A stretch of 64,000 nt of DNA from assembly GCF_000242915.1 (NCBI RefSeq), contig NZ_AFRZ01000001.1:1674001-1738000 (forward strand). Reading direction: 5' to 3'. The notes beneath the pieces were generated by a model. The model was given only the letters and a program-made list of their open reading frames with translations, did not search any database and was not told the DNA's origin. This stretch comes from Sulfurimonas gotlandica GD1. Lineage in GTDB: Bacteria; Campylobacterota; Campylobacteria; Campylobacterales; Sulfurimonadaceae. Position numbers and translations under genes: made by a program. Shown here piece after piece: positions 26,459 through 37,623 of the stretch (its first letter is position 1; each line of letters starts with the position of its first letter).

Positions 26459-27076
26459 ATGATGAAAAATGAACAATTTAATAACAGAGATTTTTCTAAT
26501 GAATACTTTTTAGTAGGCATTGAAGATTATCCGACTGACCCATGGGGTAAGTTTAAGAGAGCAGTTAAGAGAACATTCAGAGGCGAGCTATTTGTTGGTC
26601 TTTGGGTTGTTATGCGTGAAATGATTAGATTTGATATTCACACTGTACAGTACCCAGAAGAGAAGATGCCAATAGGTCCAAGATATCGTGCAGTGCATGA
26701 GATGAAAAGACTATGGGAATCAGATGCTGAAAGATGTATCGGTTGTGGACTTTGTGAGAAGATCTGTATTTCTAACTGTATAAGAATGGAAACAAAAATT
26801 GATGAAAATTCTCGTAAAGAAGTTAGTGAATATACAATTAACCTTGGTCGTTGTATTTTTTGTGGCTATTGTGCTGAAGTTTGTCCTGAGTTAGCGATTA
26901 CTCATGGTGGCGAGTATGAAAACGCATCTGATCAAAGAGAGCATTTTGTTGACTATGCAGCAATGTTAACACCACTGGATAAAATGAAGGCCGGAACTCA
27001 AGTTGAGTTTGAAGGTTTTGGTGCTATCACACCACATGAAGATGAGCGTGTTAAAAAAACACCTCTCTCATATTAA
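26459..27076 (+). CDS. nuoI: NADH-quinone oxidoreductase subunit I (clusters N6a/N6b)
   Basis: Eight-iron ferredoxin subunit passing electrons to NuoB. The two motifs are CIGCGLCEKICISNC and CIFCGYCAEVCPELA. 205 residues; a longer N-terminal arm and acidic C-terminus than E. coli NuoI. The ATG at 26459 is followed by another at 26462; the SD AGGGGG at 26451-26456 leaves 2 or 5 bases, so 26462 may be the real start. Confidence 0.95.
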   Translation: MMKNEQFNNRDFSNEYFLVGIEDYPTDPWGKFKRAVKRTFRGELFVGLWVVMREMIRFDIHTVQYPEEKMPIGPRYRAVHEMKRLWESDAERCIGCGLCEKICISNCIRMETKIDENSRKEVSEYTINLGRCIFCGYCAEVCPELAITHGGEYENASDQREHFVDYAAMLTPLDKMKAGTQVEFEGFGAITPHEDERVKKTPLSY

Positions 27077-27087
27077 GGAGTTTGGGT

Positions 27088-27663
27088 ATGTTTGAAGCGA
27101 TTGCTTTTTATTTGTTTGCTTTTCTGACTATAGCGATGTTTTACATTACTGTAACAACATCACAGGCGTTATATGCTCTTACAGCATTAGCAGCAGGGAT
27201 GATTTTTATATCAGCATTTTTCTTTATTCTGGGTGCTGACTTTTTAGGTGCGGTACAGATCGTAGTTTACTCTGGTGCTGTAATGGCCCTTTATGCATTT
27301 GGTATGATGTTTTTTGATACAACTAGAGAAGTTAAAGAGAAAAATGGAAATAAGTATCTTGTTACTGGTTTAGCTACTATCTCTGCAATTTTAGTTGTTT
27401 TAATTTTTGCCGCTCCAATTGTTGGAGACAATATTACAGCTCTTTATCCTGTGACTGAAGGTGCTGGAAATACTCAAGAAATAGGTATAGTCCTTTTCAC
27501 CAAGTACTTAGTTCCTTTTGAACTTGCAGCAGTTATGTTACTTGTAGCTATGGTTTCAGGTATTGTTTTAGCTGGTAAGAAAATGGATCTATCTCTTACT
27601 CTTATGAGTGATGCTGAGATTACAGATATGAAAAAAGAAATAAATAAAAAGGTACTTTCATGA
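27088..27663 (+). CDS. nuoJ: NADH-quinone oxidoreductase subunit J
   Basis: Membrane-arm subunit with five transmembrane helices. GADFLGAVQIVVYSGAVMAL contains the TMH3 segment known for its pi-bulge in complex I structures. 191 residues. The start is taken as ATG at 27088, seven bases after AAGGAG; the in-frame TTG at 27082 would overlap the SD. Its stop overlaps nuoK. Confidence 0.95.
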   Translation: MFEAIAFYLFAFLTIAMFYITVTTSQALYALTALAAGMIFISAFFFILGADFLGAVQIVVYSGAVMALYAFGMMFFDTTREVKEKNGNKYLVTGLATISAILVVLIFAAPIVGDNITALYPVTEGAGNTQEIGIVLFTKYLVPFELAAVMLLVAMVSGIVLAGKKMDLSLTLMSDAEITDMKKEINKKVLS

Positions 27664-27968
27664 TGGAAATAGGACTTAACCACTATCTTGTACTTTCTAC
27701 AATTTTATTCGCTATTGGTTTAATAGGTGTAATGAGAAGAAAGAACCTTCTAATGCTGTTTTTCGCAACTGAGATATTACTAAACTCTGTAAATATTGCT
27801 TTTGCTGCGATTTCACATTATTACGGTGACCTTACTGGTCAGATGTTTGCATTCTTTGTAATTGCAATCGCTGCTTCAGAAGTTGCTGTAGGACTTGGTT
27901 TATTAGTTGTTTGGCATAAACGCCACAATAATATTGACCTAGATTCAATGTCAACGATGAGAGGATAG
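27660..27968 (+). CDS. nuoK: NADH-quinone oxidoreductase subunit K
   Basis: 102 residues, three transmembrane helices. The MFFATEILLNSVNIAF-like helix holds the conserved membrane Glu, and a second Glu lies in AASEVAVGLGLLV; both are proton-channel residues. It starts inside the end of nuoJ (ATGATG; either ATG possible) and is followed by nuoL after four bases. Confidence 0.96.
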   Translation: MMEIGLNHYLVLSTILFAIGLIGVMRRKNLLMLFFATEILLNSVNIAFAAISHYYGDLTGQMFAFFVIAIAASEVAVGLGLLVVWHKRHNNIDLDSMSTMRG

Positions 27969-27972
27969 AAAT

Positions 27973-29895
27973 ATGGAAATATTACTATATACAGCACTAT
28001 TTTCACCACTAGTAGGCTCTATGTTTGCTGCACTGTTTGGTGCATCTCCAAAGACACTTGTTACTGGTGTAGTTACAAGTGCTCTGCTTGGTTTATCACT
28101 TATAGCTAGTACAATACTTTTAGTTTTTGTACTTACAAGTGGGCAACATGTACAAGTAGAAATGATGACATGGATGGCTACTGGTGATCTTTATATCCCT
28201 TTTGGTTTTATAGTTGATCAGGTAAGTGTAACTATGATGATGGTTGTTACATTAGTTTCGACTGTCGTACACGTTTACGCTATAGGTTATATGGATCACG
28301 ATAAAGGGTTTAACCGTTTCTTTGCTTGGTTATCAGCATTCGTTTTTTCAATGATGGTTCTTGTAATGAGTGATAACTTTGCTGGTCTTTTTATTGGTTG
28401 GGAAGGTGTTGGTCTATGTTCATGGGGACTAATCGGTTTCTGGTACCACAAAGAGAGTGCTACTTGGGCAGCTAATGAAGCGTTCATTATGAACCGTATT
28501 GCTGACCTTGGTATGCTTATCGGTATCTTTCTTGTTTATTGGAACACTGGTACACTTCAGTACCACGAAGCTTTTGCAGCAATGCCAGGTTTAGATACTG
28601 ATGTACTTACTTGGATGGGTATCTTCTTATTTATTGGTGCAATGGGTAAATCAGCTCAGTTTCCACTTCATACTTGGCTTGCAGATGCGATGGAAGGTCC
28701 TACTCCAGTATCGGCACTTATTCACGCAGCAACAATGGTAACAGCTGGTGTATACTTGGTTGTACGTTCAAACGAGTTATACAGTCTTATTCCAAATGTT
28801 GGTCTTTTTATCGCTAGCCTTGGAGCATTTGTTGCAATCTTTGCAGCGACAATGGCCCTTGTTAATCGTGATATAAAAAGAGTTATCGCTTACTCTACTC
28901 TATCTCAGTTAGGTTATATGTTCGCAGCAGCTGGTCTTGGTGCTTACTGGGTTGCACTTTTCCACCTTATGGCTCACGCATTCTTTAAAGCACTACTATT
29001 TCTTGGTGGTGGTAATGTTATGCATGCAATGCATGATGAGCTTGATCCGTTTAAGATGGGTGGTCTTGGTAAGACTATGAAGGGTACAATGGTTCTTATG
29101 ACTCTTGCTTCTGTTGCACTTGCAGGTATTTTTCCTCTTGCAGGTTTCTTCTCAAAAGATTTAATCTTAGAGGTTGCATTTGTAGATCATCACTTTATCA
29201 TTTACACAGTTTTACTACTTACTGCCGGTTTAACAGCATTTTATTCATTTAGAATTATTGCTCTAATCTTCCATGGTGAAGATCGTCACACAGCTTTAGG
29301 TTTTCATCCACATGAAGCTTATAAGTTTATGCTTGTTGCAATGACTCCACTGTTAATCTTAGCAATAATCGCAGGTTCATTCAAAGGAACTTATTTTGAT
29401 TATGTAACAATGATTCTTCCAGGAACAGAGTATCACGTACATTCAGCAGCAACATACTGGATTATGACAATAGGTACTCAACTATTTGTTATTCTTTCTA
29501 TTGCGTTTGCATATAAAAAATACATGAGCAAAGATATCAAAGTCCCAGACGGAACAAGTAAAATGGAAAATAGCTTTAAATATAAGTTACTAATTAACCA
29601 GTACTATATTCCATATTTTTATGAAGAATATCTTACGAAGCCATATAGAGAACTATCTACAGTTTTATGGAAACAGGTTGACCAGAAAGTTGTAGATGCA
29701 ACTGTAGATGGAATAGCAAATATATTCTATGCAACAGGTGAAAGTACAAGAACAATGCAGAGTGGTAACTTATCTACAATGCTTAAGTGGATGGTAGCAG
29801 GTGCTGTTGCCTTGTTATCACTAGCTGTTGTTTTTGGACTAGCAGTTAGACATTCTGATGAAATTAAAGCAATTTTATCAGGTTTAGGAGTTTAA
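27973..29895 (+). CDS. nuoL: NADH-quinone oxidoreductase subunit L
   Basis: Distal antiporter-like proton-pumping subunit with the long lateral helix at its C-terminus. 640 residues. Conserved stretches: GWEGVGLCSWGLIGFWYH, PTPVSALIHAATMVTAGVYL, and KRVIAYSTLSQLGYMF with the pumping Lys. C-terminal residues after about 520 form the extended arm. Standard order within the operon. Confidence 0.97.
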   Translation: MEILLYTALFSPLVGSMFAALFGASPKTLVTGVVTSALLGLSLIASTILLVFVLTSGQHVQVEMMTWMATGDLYIPFGFIVDQVSVTMMMVVTLVSTVVHVYAIGYMDHDKGFNRFFAWLSAFVFSMMVLVMSDNFAGLFIGWEGVGLCSWGLIGFWYHKESATWAANEAFIMNRIADLGMLIGIFLVYWNTGTLQYHEAFAAMPGLDTDVLTWMGIFLFIGAMGKSAQFPLHTWLADAMEGPTPVSALIHAATMVTAGVYLVVRSNELYSLIPNVGLFIASLGAFVAIFAATMALVNRDIKRVIAYSTLSQLGYMFAAAGLGAYWVALFHLMAHAFFKALLFLGGGNVMHAMHDELDPFKMGGLGKTMKGTMVLMTLASVALAGIFPLAGFFSKDLILEVAFVDHHFIIYTVLLLTAGLTAFYSFRIIALIFHGEDRHTALGFHPHEAYKFMLVAMTPLLILAIIAGSFKGTYFDYVTMILPGTEYHVHSAATYWIMTIGTQLFVILSIAFAYKKYMSKDIKVPDGTSKMENSFKYKLLINQYYIPYFYEEYLTKPYRELSTVLWKQVDQKVVDATVDGIANIFYATGESTRTMQSGNLSTMLKWMVAGAVALLSLAVVFGLAVRHSDEIKAILSGLGV

Positions 29896-29898
29896 TAG

Positions 29899-31452
29899 AT
29901 GTTAGATAATATTTTATCGATTTTAATTTTCTTTCCAGCTGTAGCAGGTATATTTGGCTTCGCAGTTCAAAAAGACAGTATCCGTGCTTATGGTGTTTCT
30001 GTAGCATTCATTGAGTTTGCTTTATCTTTAATGTTATGGTTCTCATTTGATTCAAATGTATCTGGGATGCAGTTTATAGAAACACTTCCACTGATTCCGT
30101 CATTTGGAATTAACTATATTTTAGGTGTAGATGGTATTTCACTATTTATTATTATACTAGCAGCATTCTTTACATTAATCGGTATAGCTTCACTTACTGA
30201 TACTAAAGATGTAAAAAATATGATTATCACACTTCTGTTTTTACAGATGACTATGGTAGGTGTATTTGTTGCTTTAGATGCTATCGTGTTTTATGTGTTT
30301 TGGGAGTTATCTCTTGTACCGATGTTATATATCATTGGTGCGTGGGGCGGACCACTTAGAATTTACGCTTCAGTAAAATTCTTCCTATATACATTTACAG
30401 GTTCTCTAGTAATGCTAGTTGGTATGCTTTTTATGGCATATTTCTACTACCAAGCAACTGGTACTTGGAGTTTCGCAATCTTAGATTGGTATCGTCTGAT
30501 TTTACCTGAGACTTTCCAATTATGGTTATTCGTAGCATTTTTCTTTGGTTTTGCAATCAAAGTACCAATGTTTCCATTCCATACATGGTTACCATATGCT
30601 CACGGTCAAGCACCGACTATCGGTTCTGTAATACTAGCGGCGATTTTACTTAAAATGGGTACGTATGCGTTTATCCGTTTTTCACTGCCAATGTTCCCGG
30701 ATGCTGCAGTGTTTTTCATGTTCCCAATAGCAGTTCTTGCTATTATCATGATTGTTTACACAGCAATGGTTGCATACGCACAAGAAGATGTAAAACAAGT
30801 TGTTGCTTACTCTTCAGTATCACACATGGGTGTTATCATTCTTGGTACATTCGCTCTTAACGTTGAAGGTATCACAGGTTCAATCTTTTTAATGATTGCT
30901 CACGGAGTTGTATCTGGGGCACTGTTCTTACTTGTAGGTGTTATCTATGACAGAAGACATACTAAGATGATGAGTGAGTTTGGAGGTCTAGCATCTGTTA
31001 TGCCAAGATTTGCAACTATCTTTGGAATAATGATGATGGCTTCAGTTGGTCTTCCACTTACAATCAACTTTGTTGGTGAGTTTTTAAGTCTTCTTGGATT
31101 CTATCAGCAATCACACATCTTAACTCTTCTAGCAGGTCTTGCTATTATTGTTGGTGCTATTTATATGTTAGCAGCTTATAAAAAGATGTTTTTTGGTGAA
31201 GTTACAAATGAGAAAAATAGAAATCTTCCAGATGTAAACAAAAGAGAACTTATCGCATTGGTTCCTTTAGTGATTATTACAGTTTGGTTAGGTATTTATC
31301 CTAAACCATTATTAGGACCGATTAACAACTCAGTAGAGTCAGTTGTTCAACTAATGCACGATAAATCTATAACTGATGAAGCTAAATCTAGAATTCCTAA
31401 CCTTATAGACGGTGTTAAGATTACTAGAACTTCAGCGCAGGAGGCACACTAA
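29899..31452 (+). CDS. nuoM: NADH-quinone oxidoreductase subunit M
   Basis: Middle antiporter-like proton-pumping subunit. 517 residues. Contains [18 protein letters not shown], with the conserved Glu of TMH5, [20 protein letters not shown], and [14 protein letters not shown]. It begins three bases after nuoL and shares its last base with nuoN. Confidence 0.97.
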   Translation: MLDNILSILIFFPAVAGIFGFAVQKDSIRAYGVSVAFIEFALSLMLWFSFDSNVSGMQFIETLPLIPSFGINYILGVDGISLFIIILAAFFTLIGIASLTDTKDVKNMIITLLFLQMTMVGVFVALDAIVFYVFWELSLVPMLYIIGAWGGPLRIYASVKFFLYTFTGSLVMLVGMLFMAYFYYQATGTWSFAILDWYRLILPETFQLWLFVAFFFGFAIKVPMFPFHTWLPYAHGQAPTIGSVILAAILLKMGTYAFIRFSLPMFPDAAVFFMFPIAVLAIIMIVYTAMVAYAQEDVKQVVAYSSVSHMGVIILGTFALNVEGITGSIFLMIAHGVVSGALFLLVGVIYDRRHTKMMSEFGGLASVMPRFATIFGIMMMASVGLPLTINFVGEFLSLLGFYQQSHILTLLAGLAIIVGAIYMLAAYKKMFFGEVTNEKNRNLPDVNKRELIALVPLVIITVWLGIYPKPLLGPINNSVESVVQLMHDKSITDEAKSRIPNLIDGVKITRTSAQEAH

Positions 31453-32960
31453 TGTTAGAGCCAGTAAATGTTTCATTGGAGTCATTAAATTTAATGACTC
31501 TTGCACCAATGTTGATTCCTATCATCGGTGCGTTATTAATCTTAGTTATTGATATTATCAAAGGTGGCTTAGATAAAACTCTGTATGTAATGATAAGTAT
31601 TCTTTTCTTACTACTAGACTTAGGTGCTATTGCAGAGACTGCAGGTCAGTTTACTGCAGGTGGCACTATTATGGGTGTGTTTGATGTAATGTTAATAGAT
31701 GGTTTAGCGATACTTTCACAATTAATTATTGTTGGAGCATCTTTACTATTTATTCCATTAGCATTAACTCATAAAAGATTCCATGAATTCTCTTATCCAG
31801 AGTTTTTCGCACTATTCTTATTTATGCTTGGTGGTTTCCAGTTTATGGTTGCAACAGACAACCTGATCTTAATCTTTGTTGGATTAGAAACAGCATCTTT
31901 AGCACTATACACAATGATTGCAATGCATAACCGCGATAAATCATTTGAAGCAGCAGTAAAGTACTTTACAATGGGTGCATTAGCAGCTGGTTTCTTTAGT
32001 TTCGGTGCAATGGTATTTTATGCACTGACTGGTTCTGTAGAGATTAATCAAATCGCTGCAGTATTAGGAGGAAATGGTTTTGCTGATATGGGCTTTGTTC
32101 TTGTAGGTGTTGTATTTGTTTTAGCTGCACTTGGGTTTAAACTTTCACTAGTGCCGTTTCATACTTGGGCGCCTGATGTTTATGAAGGTTCTTCTGCATC
32201 ACTAGCTGGATTTATGTCTATTGTCCCTAAAATAGCAGTATTTATTGTTGCTATGAGAATGTTTGAATTTTTAATTCACAGTGGCGTAGTTTGGTTAGAG
32301 ATAGTTCTTTATATAGTTGTTGTTGTAACAATGACAATGGCTAATATTTGGGCACTTGTTCAAACAGATGTAAAGAGAATGCTAGCTTATAGTTCGATTT
32401 CACACGCTGGTTTTGTAATGGCTGCTATTTTAATAGGTACCACTCAATCAAACAGTGCACTTTTTCTCTACTGGATTGTATTTAGCTTTACTAACTTAGG
32501 TGCATTTAGTATGCTTTGGATTTCTCGTCAGAAGCATCTTCCAGACCACCAAAGTTCAGACCATAGTTATAATAAATTTTCTGGAATGATTCAAACAGCA
32601 CCTGTTGCTGCAACAATCATGGGACTTTTCATGCTAAGTTTAGCTGGTCTTCCTCCATTTGCACTGTTTTGGGGTAAACTATATATGATATCTTCTGCTG
32701 TAACAGGTGGATATACAGTATTAGCTCTTATTATGGCACTTAACTCTGCAATAGCAGGTTACTACTACTTAAAACTTATAGTTTATATGTTTATGAGAGA
32801 GCCTGTAATCAATAAAGACGGCCATGTATTTGTAGCAAATGCAACAACTCCACTGAGAACTATCATTGGTTTTGCTGCTGTGGGAACTATTTTTGCTTTT
32901 CTAGCTATAAACCCTGTACTAGAGTTTATTACTGCTTTAGTATTTAAAAGTGGATATTAA
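31452..32960 (+). CDS. nuoN: NADH-quinone oxidoreductase subunit N
   Basis: Third antiporter-like proton-pumping subunit. 502 residues, about 14 transmembrane helices. [34 protein letters not shown] and [17 protein letters not shown] mark the family. Last nuo gene. Only 38 bases separate it from the TPR gene and no terminator stem is seen there, so the operon may continue. Confidence 0.97.
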   Translation: MLEPVNVSLESLNLMTLAPMLIPIIGALLILVIDIIKGGLDKTLYVMISILFLLLDLGAIAETAGQFTAGGTIMGVFDVMLIDGLAILSQLIIVGASLLFIPLALTHKRFHEFSYPEFFALFLFMLGGFQFMVATDNLILIFVGLETASLALYTMIAMHNRDKSFEAAVKYFTMGALAAGFFSFGAMVFYALTGSVEINQIAAVLGGNGFADMGFVLVGVVFVLAALGFKLSLVPFHTWAPDVYEGSSASLAGFMSIVPKIAVFIVAMRMFEFLIHSGVVWLEIVLYIVVVVTMTMANIWALVQTDVKRMLAYSSISHAGFVMAAILIGTTQSNSALFLYWIVFSFTNLGAFSMLWISRQKHLPDHQSSDHSYNKFSGMIQTAPVAATIMGLFMLSLAGLPPFALFWGKLYMISSAVTGGYTVLALIMALNSAIAGYYYLKLIVYMFMREPVINKDGHVFVANATTPLRTIIGFAAVGTIFAFLAINPVLEFITALVFKSGY

Positions 32961-32998
32961 TAACACCTTATAAATTTAGGGAGAAAAAGGAAGAGAAC

Positions 32999-35374
32999 TT
33001 GTTTAAATGGATGCTCTCGTTCCTGCTTCTCACTAGTGTTTCTACTACATCTCTTTTAGCACTTGATATTTCACTTCAAGGGGCTAAAGAGAACTTCGAA
33101 AATTACTCAACACTTCATATAAAAGATAAAGATAAATTTTTATGCCAAGAGATGAGCAATGACTTTGATGTTATAACACAGATTATCTGTGCATTTTCAA
33201 AATCTCCATCTAAAAAACTTAAAACACTACAAAACGATTTTTTTAAAATAGAGACTCAAATAAAGAATAAAACATTTTTTATTATAATAACTCCATATAA
33301 AAACATGAAACTATATCCTGTTGTATTTAATCTAAGTGCAGATGACAGCGTATATGAAGCTAATGCAAAGCTTGCACTACACTGGATGATAGTAGGATAC
33401 AACAAAGAATTACCATACATTAAAAAGCATGAAGTATCAGATGTAGCAATAAACTTTCCATTTATGCTTGATAAAGATAAGCTGCCGTATGTTGGGAGCT
33501 TGGATATGCAGGGTAACCCTGTTTACATTCAGGAAGTAAATGACGTAAGTGACTATTTAAAGATAAAACGTTATTACGATGAGAAAAACTACGAGAAATG
33601 TTTAGAACTTATTGACGAGGTAATGCTAGAGTACCCATCATCACTCTTTAACGCAGAATTACTCTACTATAAAATAAGAGTGAACTCTAAACTTGAAGAA
33701 AAAAACGATGAAGTAATTGAACTATCAAAAGTATACCTCAGAGAGTATTCAGCAGATGACAATGTGGCCGAAGTTTTATCACTGATAGCTAGAGCATACT
33801 CTCTTTCAGGGATCAGCGGGCAGGCAGATTACTTTTTTGACAGATTATTTAGTGAACATGAAGATTCCCCATACGCTAAGTGGGGTTATATATACAAGGG
33901 TGAGATGCTAGAAGAATCAGGTCTCGCATCTAAGGCATTGGACTACTATTTAAAAGCTCTTAATGAAACTGCCGACATAGATATTGCAGCTACTGCAGCA
34001 TATAGATTGGCATTTTACAAGATAAATACAGCAAATAAAGCAGAAGCTAGTATGTATGCTATGAAGATAATTAAGGCAAAACCAAGCTTTTTTGCTTCTA
34101 AATATAAAAAATCATTAGAGCTGATAGAAACTTTTGTAGATGAGGGTGAATATGAAACTGCTGCAGCTATTGCTCAAGCAATTGTAAATGAAACTGATGA
34201 AGAATATGAAGAGTATGAATCATTAGTTAAAAATATAGGTATATGGCTTGCAAAAACACCAAAAAAACAAGAAGCTTTAGCATCTTTAAATGAGTATTTG
34301 AAAAAATTTCCTGATGGACTTTATGATGCAGAGGTACAAGTTGCAAAAGACTCACTCTTCTTTTATGTGAGTGATTCAAATGTATCTACAAAAATAGTTG
34401 ACTATAATAAGCTTATAGATACTTATGCCGAAGATAGTATAGGTAAAAGAGCAATATATGAAAAAGCAAAACTTATGTGTGATAATGGCATGTACAATGA
34501 TGTTTTAGAATTTAAGGATTCACTTCTTGCTCTTGATGCCACCACCTACCCTGATACGCAAACTATAGTTAATGATGCTGCATTAGGGGCAATGGAACTT
34601 GCGCTAAAAAATAAAGAGTGTAATAGTGTTTTAAAAATATCTAGTGAGTACTCTATTAAACTATCTGACAAGTGGGATGATGGTGTTTATGCATGTGCGA
34701 TGAAAGGTGCAGACTTTTCACTTGCAAAAGAAACAGCAAGTAAAAACCTTAAGTCAGATAATATAGATATGAGAAAAAAATGGCTATATCGTTATATAAA
34801 AGTTGATTTTGCGACTGGAAATTATAGTGATGTTGTTAAAGCTTCTGAGGAGCTTATTTCTCTGATAGCTGATGATAAGGGTTTTGAGTATAAAGATGTT
34901 TATCGAGTTCTTTTTGATACTTATAGCAGATTGGAAAATGCAGATAAGATGATTGAAGCTATTGCAAACGTTCAAAAGGTATATGAAAACAGCTATAAAG
35001 ACATAGAGAGATATGTTGCTGTTATGGCTATTGGAAGTGATAGAAATGATGATAATCTTGTACTTCAATATGGACAGGAAATTATGAATATACAAAAATC
35101 TTCATCTTCTAATGCACAAAGTCCATTTGTAGAGTTCTCTGTGTACCAGGCATACATCAATAAAGAGGATTTTAATAAAGCACTGGAAGTTATAAAATCA
35201 CTAGATAGTGTTGAACTTTCTAAAGCTAACAGATCTAGACAGAAATATCTTTTAGGATCAATTTATGAGAAACTTTGGAGAGGTGAAGAGTCTCAAGCTG
35301 CGTATAACGAGTCGATAGAAGCAGATCCAAGCTCGGCATGGGCAAAATTAGCAGAGGGTGCAAAAGAAGACTAG
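32999..35374 (+). CDS. Exported TPR-repeat protein
   Basis: 791 residues with a Sec signal (about 5-23, ending near LLALD). The body has tetratricopeptide-like helical repeats, clearest at about 195-340 (YYDEKNYEKCLELIDEVMLEYP; YYLKALNE) and about 690-785. Periplasmic TPR scaffold; the partner is unknown. The TTG at 32999 is chosen because AAAAAGGAAG lies about six bases before it; an ATG at 33011 would leave a shorter signal. It overlaps the convergent PLD-type gene by four bases. Whether it has any link to complex I beyond position is unknown. Confidence 0.8.
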   Translation: MFKWMLSFLLLTSVSTTSLLALDISLQGAKENFENYSTLHIKDKDKFLCQEMSNDFDVITQIICAFSKSPSKKLKTLQNDFFKIETQIKNKTFFIIITPYKNMKLYPVVFNLSADDSVYEANAKLALHWMIVGYNKELPYIKKHEVSDVAINFPFMLDKDKLPYVGSLDMQGNPVYIQEVNDVSDYLKIKRYYDEKNYEKCLELIDEVMLEYPSSLFNAELLYYKIRVNSKLEEKNDEVIELSKVYLREYSADDNVAEVLSLIARAYSLSGISGQADYFFDRLFSEHEDSPYAKWGYIYKGEMLEESGLASKALDYYLKALNETADIDIAATAAYRLAFYKINTANKAEASMYAMKIIKAKPSFFASKYKKSLELIETFVDEGEYETAAAIAQAIVNETDEEYEEYESLVKNIGIWLAKTPKKQEALASLNEYLKKFPDGLYDAEVQVAKDSLFFYVSDSNVSTKIVDYNKLIDTYAEDSIGKRAIYEKAKLMCDNGMYNDVLEFKDSLLALDATTYPDTQTIVNDAALGAMELALKNKECNSVLKISSEYSIKLSDKWDDGVYACAMKGADFSLAKETASKNLKSDNIDMRKKWLYRYIKVDFATGNYSDVVKASEELISLIADDKGFEYKDVYRVLFDTYSRLENADKMIEAIANVQKVYENSYKDIERYVAVMAIGSDRNDDNLVLQYGQEIMNIQKSSSSNAQSPFVEFSVYQAYINKEDFNKALEVIKSLDSVELSKANRSRQKYLLGSIYEKLWRGEESQAAYNESIEADPSSAWAKLAEGAKED

Positions 35375-35805
35375 TCTAAAGTTTTAAAAAATTCATTGAA
35401 TTTAGAGACTAGCTTCTTGTCATCGGTAATATATAAAACTTCATAGTTATTGTTAAAGCTTTTTTTAGTCCAATTTGGACTTCCAAAAACTACAATTCTT
35501 TTATCAAAAATTGCTATTTTGGTGTGGAGTTTTTTGTCTACTTTTTTGCTCTTAATATCTTTAAAATCTACATCTTTTTTATCATAAAAAACATTTACAT
35601 TAACTCCTCTTTTTTGTGCTTCATTTAAAAGTTTAGCAAATTTTTTATGTCCAAAATTGTACATTGCAATATCTATATTTTCTTTGGAATTTGTAATTAA
35701 TTTTTCAATATCTTTTGTAGCTTCTAGTGAATCTTGAGGAAAAAAATAGAGAGTGTTTTGGGCATATATATTAATGCTTAGCAGTAGGATAAAAAATAGT
35801 TTCAT
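35371..35805 (-). CDS. Exported phospholipase D-superfamily nuclease (Nuc-like)
   Basis: 144 residues with a signal peptide (about 1-15). One HxKxxxxD motif: H94, K96, D101, followed by FGSPNWT, as in the small Nuc endonucleases that dimerise to build one active site. Probably a periplasmic DNase; Helicobacter relatives have a similar exported Nuc. Its ATG overlaps the stop of miaA by four bases, so it is expressed from the miaA transcript. Confidence 0.85.
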   Translation of the reverse strand: MKLFFILLLSINIYAQNTLYFFPQDSLEATKDIEKLITNSKENIDIAMYNFGHKKFAKLLNEAQKRGVNVNVFYDKKDVDFKDIKSKKVDKKLHTKIAIFDKRIVVFGSPNWTKKSFNNNYEVLYITDDKKLVSKFNEFFKTLD

Positions 35806-36695
35806 GTGAGTATTCTTTCTAGATCTTCTAATTTGGCAGAGCTTATATTTTCAAACTGTGTACGGTTGAAAGTTTGCTGTCTCTTTGCTAGTTGTGCTGT
35901 ATGAGTTGAGATGAGCTCACACATCTGTTCCTGTGTAGTCTTTCCATCTAGATACTCTAAAACTTCAACTATCCCTATAGAACCCATTGAATGAGGAAGT
36001 CTTGTATATTTTTGTTCTAAGTAGCATATTTCATCGATTAAACCCATATTTAGCATCTTGTGAGTTCTTTTTGAGATTCTGTCTCTAAGTACATCTCTAT
36101 CAACATCGATATTATATATATCAAGATTTTCAATGATTGGTTTTGGAGGATTTTGTTTGAACCATTTAGTTGGAGTAAGTGATGAAGCTCTGTAAATTAG
36201 CAGCGCTTTTTCTATCCTGTAAGCATCGTTTTGGCTTATATTTTGCATATACTCAGGGTCTGCATCAGACAATAACTTATAGCACTCTTGAAGGTTTTGT
36301 AGCTCTTTTTTTACTTTTAAAGTTACATTGGCATCTATATTTGGTATAGATGATAGTCCACTTAGAAGTGACTTTAGATAAAAAGAAGTTCCGCCTACAA
36401 TGATTAGATTTTTACCATCTTTTTCACACAGTTTTTTTATATCTCTGTATAAATCAATAAAAATATCTACACTAAAATAATCATCTGGATTTAGTACATC
36501 AATGCCAAAATGTTTGACTTGATTTAGCTCTTCTTTTGAAGGTTTTGCAGAGACGATATCAATCTCTTTATAGATGCTTAGAGAGTCTATTGAAAGTATA
36601 TATGCATCTGTTTTTAGAGCAGTTTTTATAGCTAAATCACTCTTCCCAGATGCTGTCGGTCCTATTATAGCAAGTTGCTTTATAGCTTTATTCAT
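35802..36695 (-). CDS. miaA: tRNA dimethylallyltransferase
   Basis: Transfers a dimethylallyl group to N6 of A37 in tRNAs reading UNN codons. P-loop GPTASGKS at 12-19, then SIDSLSIYKEIDI, where the canonical motif is DSMQVYrgmdIgTAKP, KPSKEE and VGGTSFYLKSLLSG. 297 residues. No Shine-Dalgarno; the ATG lies six bases after an extended -10. The PLD-like gene follows in overlap. Confidence 0.93.
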   Translation of the reverse strand: MNKAIKQLAIIGPTASGKSDLAIKTALKTDAYILSIDSLSIYKEIDIVSAKPSKEELNQVKHFGIDVLNPDDYFSVDIFIDLYRDIKKLCEKDGKNLIIVGGTSFYLKSLLSGLSSIPNIDANVTLKVKKELQNLQECYKLLSDADPEYMQNISQNDAYRIEKALLIYRASSLTPTKWFKQNPPKPIIENLDIYNIDVDRDVLRDRISKRTHKMLNMGLIDEICYLEQKYTRLPHSMGSIGIVEVLEYLDGKTTQEQMCELISTHTAQLAKRQQTFNRTQFENISSAKLEDLERILT

Positions 36696-36701
36696 AGCAA
36701 A

Positions 36702-36710
36702 ATTATATCA
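36702..36710 (-). promoter_or_regulatory. Extended -10 (TGA-TATAAT) placed for a leaderless miaA transcript
   Basis: Minus-strand TGATATAAT ends six bases before the miaA ATG at 36695. The same nine-base sequence precedes lolD at the same distance. Confidence 0.55.
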
Positions 36711-36762
36711 TTTTAAATCAACTTTAGATAAAATAAGACCAATTATAAAATAAGGTGTAAAG

Positions 36763-37623
36763 TTGCAAAGATATATCAGTAAAATAAAAGACTTTAACGA
36801 GCTTGTAATGTTCGAACACTCTATCTTTTCACTTCCTTTTATATTCATAGCTATGATTGTTGCAGCAGATGGATGGTTTGGCTTTTGGTTATTGATAATG
36901 GGTGCTCTAGCGGCTGTGAGTGCAAGAAATTTTGCAATGGGTCTTAACCGATATGCGGACAGAGATATAGATGCAGCGAACCCAAGAACCGAGTCTCGTC
37001 CAAATGTAGATGGTAGATTAGACGCTACAAGTATTATGATTTTTGTGCTTGTAAATGCTTTTGTATTTATAGCTATAGCATACATGATAAATGATTTAGC
37101 GCTCTATCTTAGTGTTCCTATTCTTTTTGTTCTTGGATCTTACTCATACTTTAAAAGATTTTCACATCTTGCACATATTGTGCTAGGTGTATCTCTTGGT
37201 CTCGCTCCTATTGCCGGAGTTGTTGCAGTTCAGGCGAGCATTCCTGCTTGGTCTGTAATATTAAGTCTTGGAGTAATCTTTTGGGTTGCCGGATTTGATT
37301 TGTTATATTCCCTGCAAGATATAGATTTTGACAAAGAGAATAACCTTTACTCTATTCCCTCTCGTTATGGGGCAGATGCTACACTTTTTATATCATCTTT
37401 GTTTCATATGTTAAGTGTTATCTTTTGGGCGCTGTTTGTCTGGATAGCAGGACTTGGTATATTCGCTTATGCAGCTGTAATACTAAGTGCTGTGATGCTT
37501 GGATATGAACATAAAATAGTTAGAAAAGATTTTACTCAGATTGACCGTGCTTTTTTCACAGTAAATGGTTATCTTGGAGTGGCATTCTTCGTATTTATAA
37601 TTTTAGATAAGGTGCTCGCGTGA
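36763..37623 (+). CDS. mqnP: UbiA-family prenyltransferase, probable MqnP (menaquinone biosynthesis)
   Basis: Membrane prenyltransferase expected to attach the polyprenyl chain to the naphthoate ring in the futalosine menaquinone route used by Campylobacterota. 286 residues, about eight transmembrane helices. The first Asp-rich motif is NRYADRDIDAANPRTESRP and the second is YSLQDIDFDKENNLYSIP. TTG start after AAGGTG. The last four bases overlap the next gene. Choice of MqnP over UbiA rests on phylum knowledge. Confidence 0.85.
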   Translation: MQRYISKIKDFNELVMFEHSIFSLPFIFIAMIVAADGWFGFWLLIMGALAAVSARNFAMGLNRYADRDIDAANPRTESRPNVDGRLDATSIMIFVLVNAFVFIAIAYMINDLALYLSVPILFVLGSYSYFKRFSHLAHIVLGVSLGLAPIAGVVAVQASIPAWSVILSLGVIFWVAGFDLLYSLQDIDFDKENNLYSIPSRYGADATLFISSLFHMLSVIFWALFVWIAGLGIFAYAAVILSAVMLGYEHKIVRKDFTQIDRAFFTVNGYLGVAFFVFIILDKVLA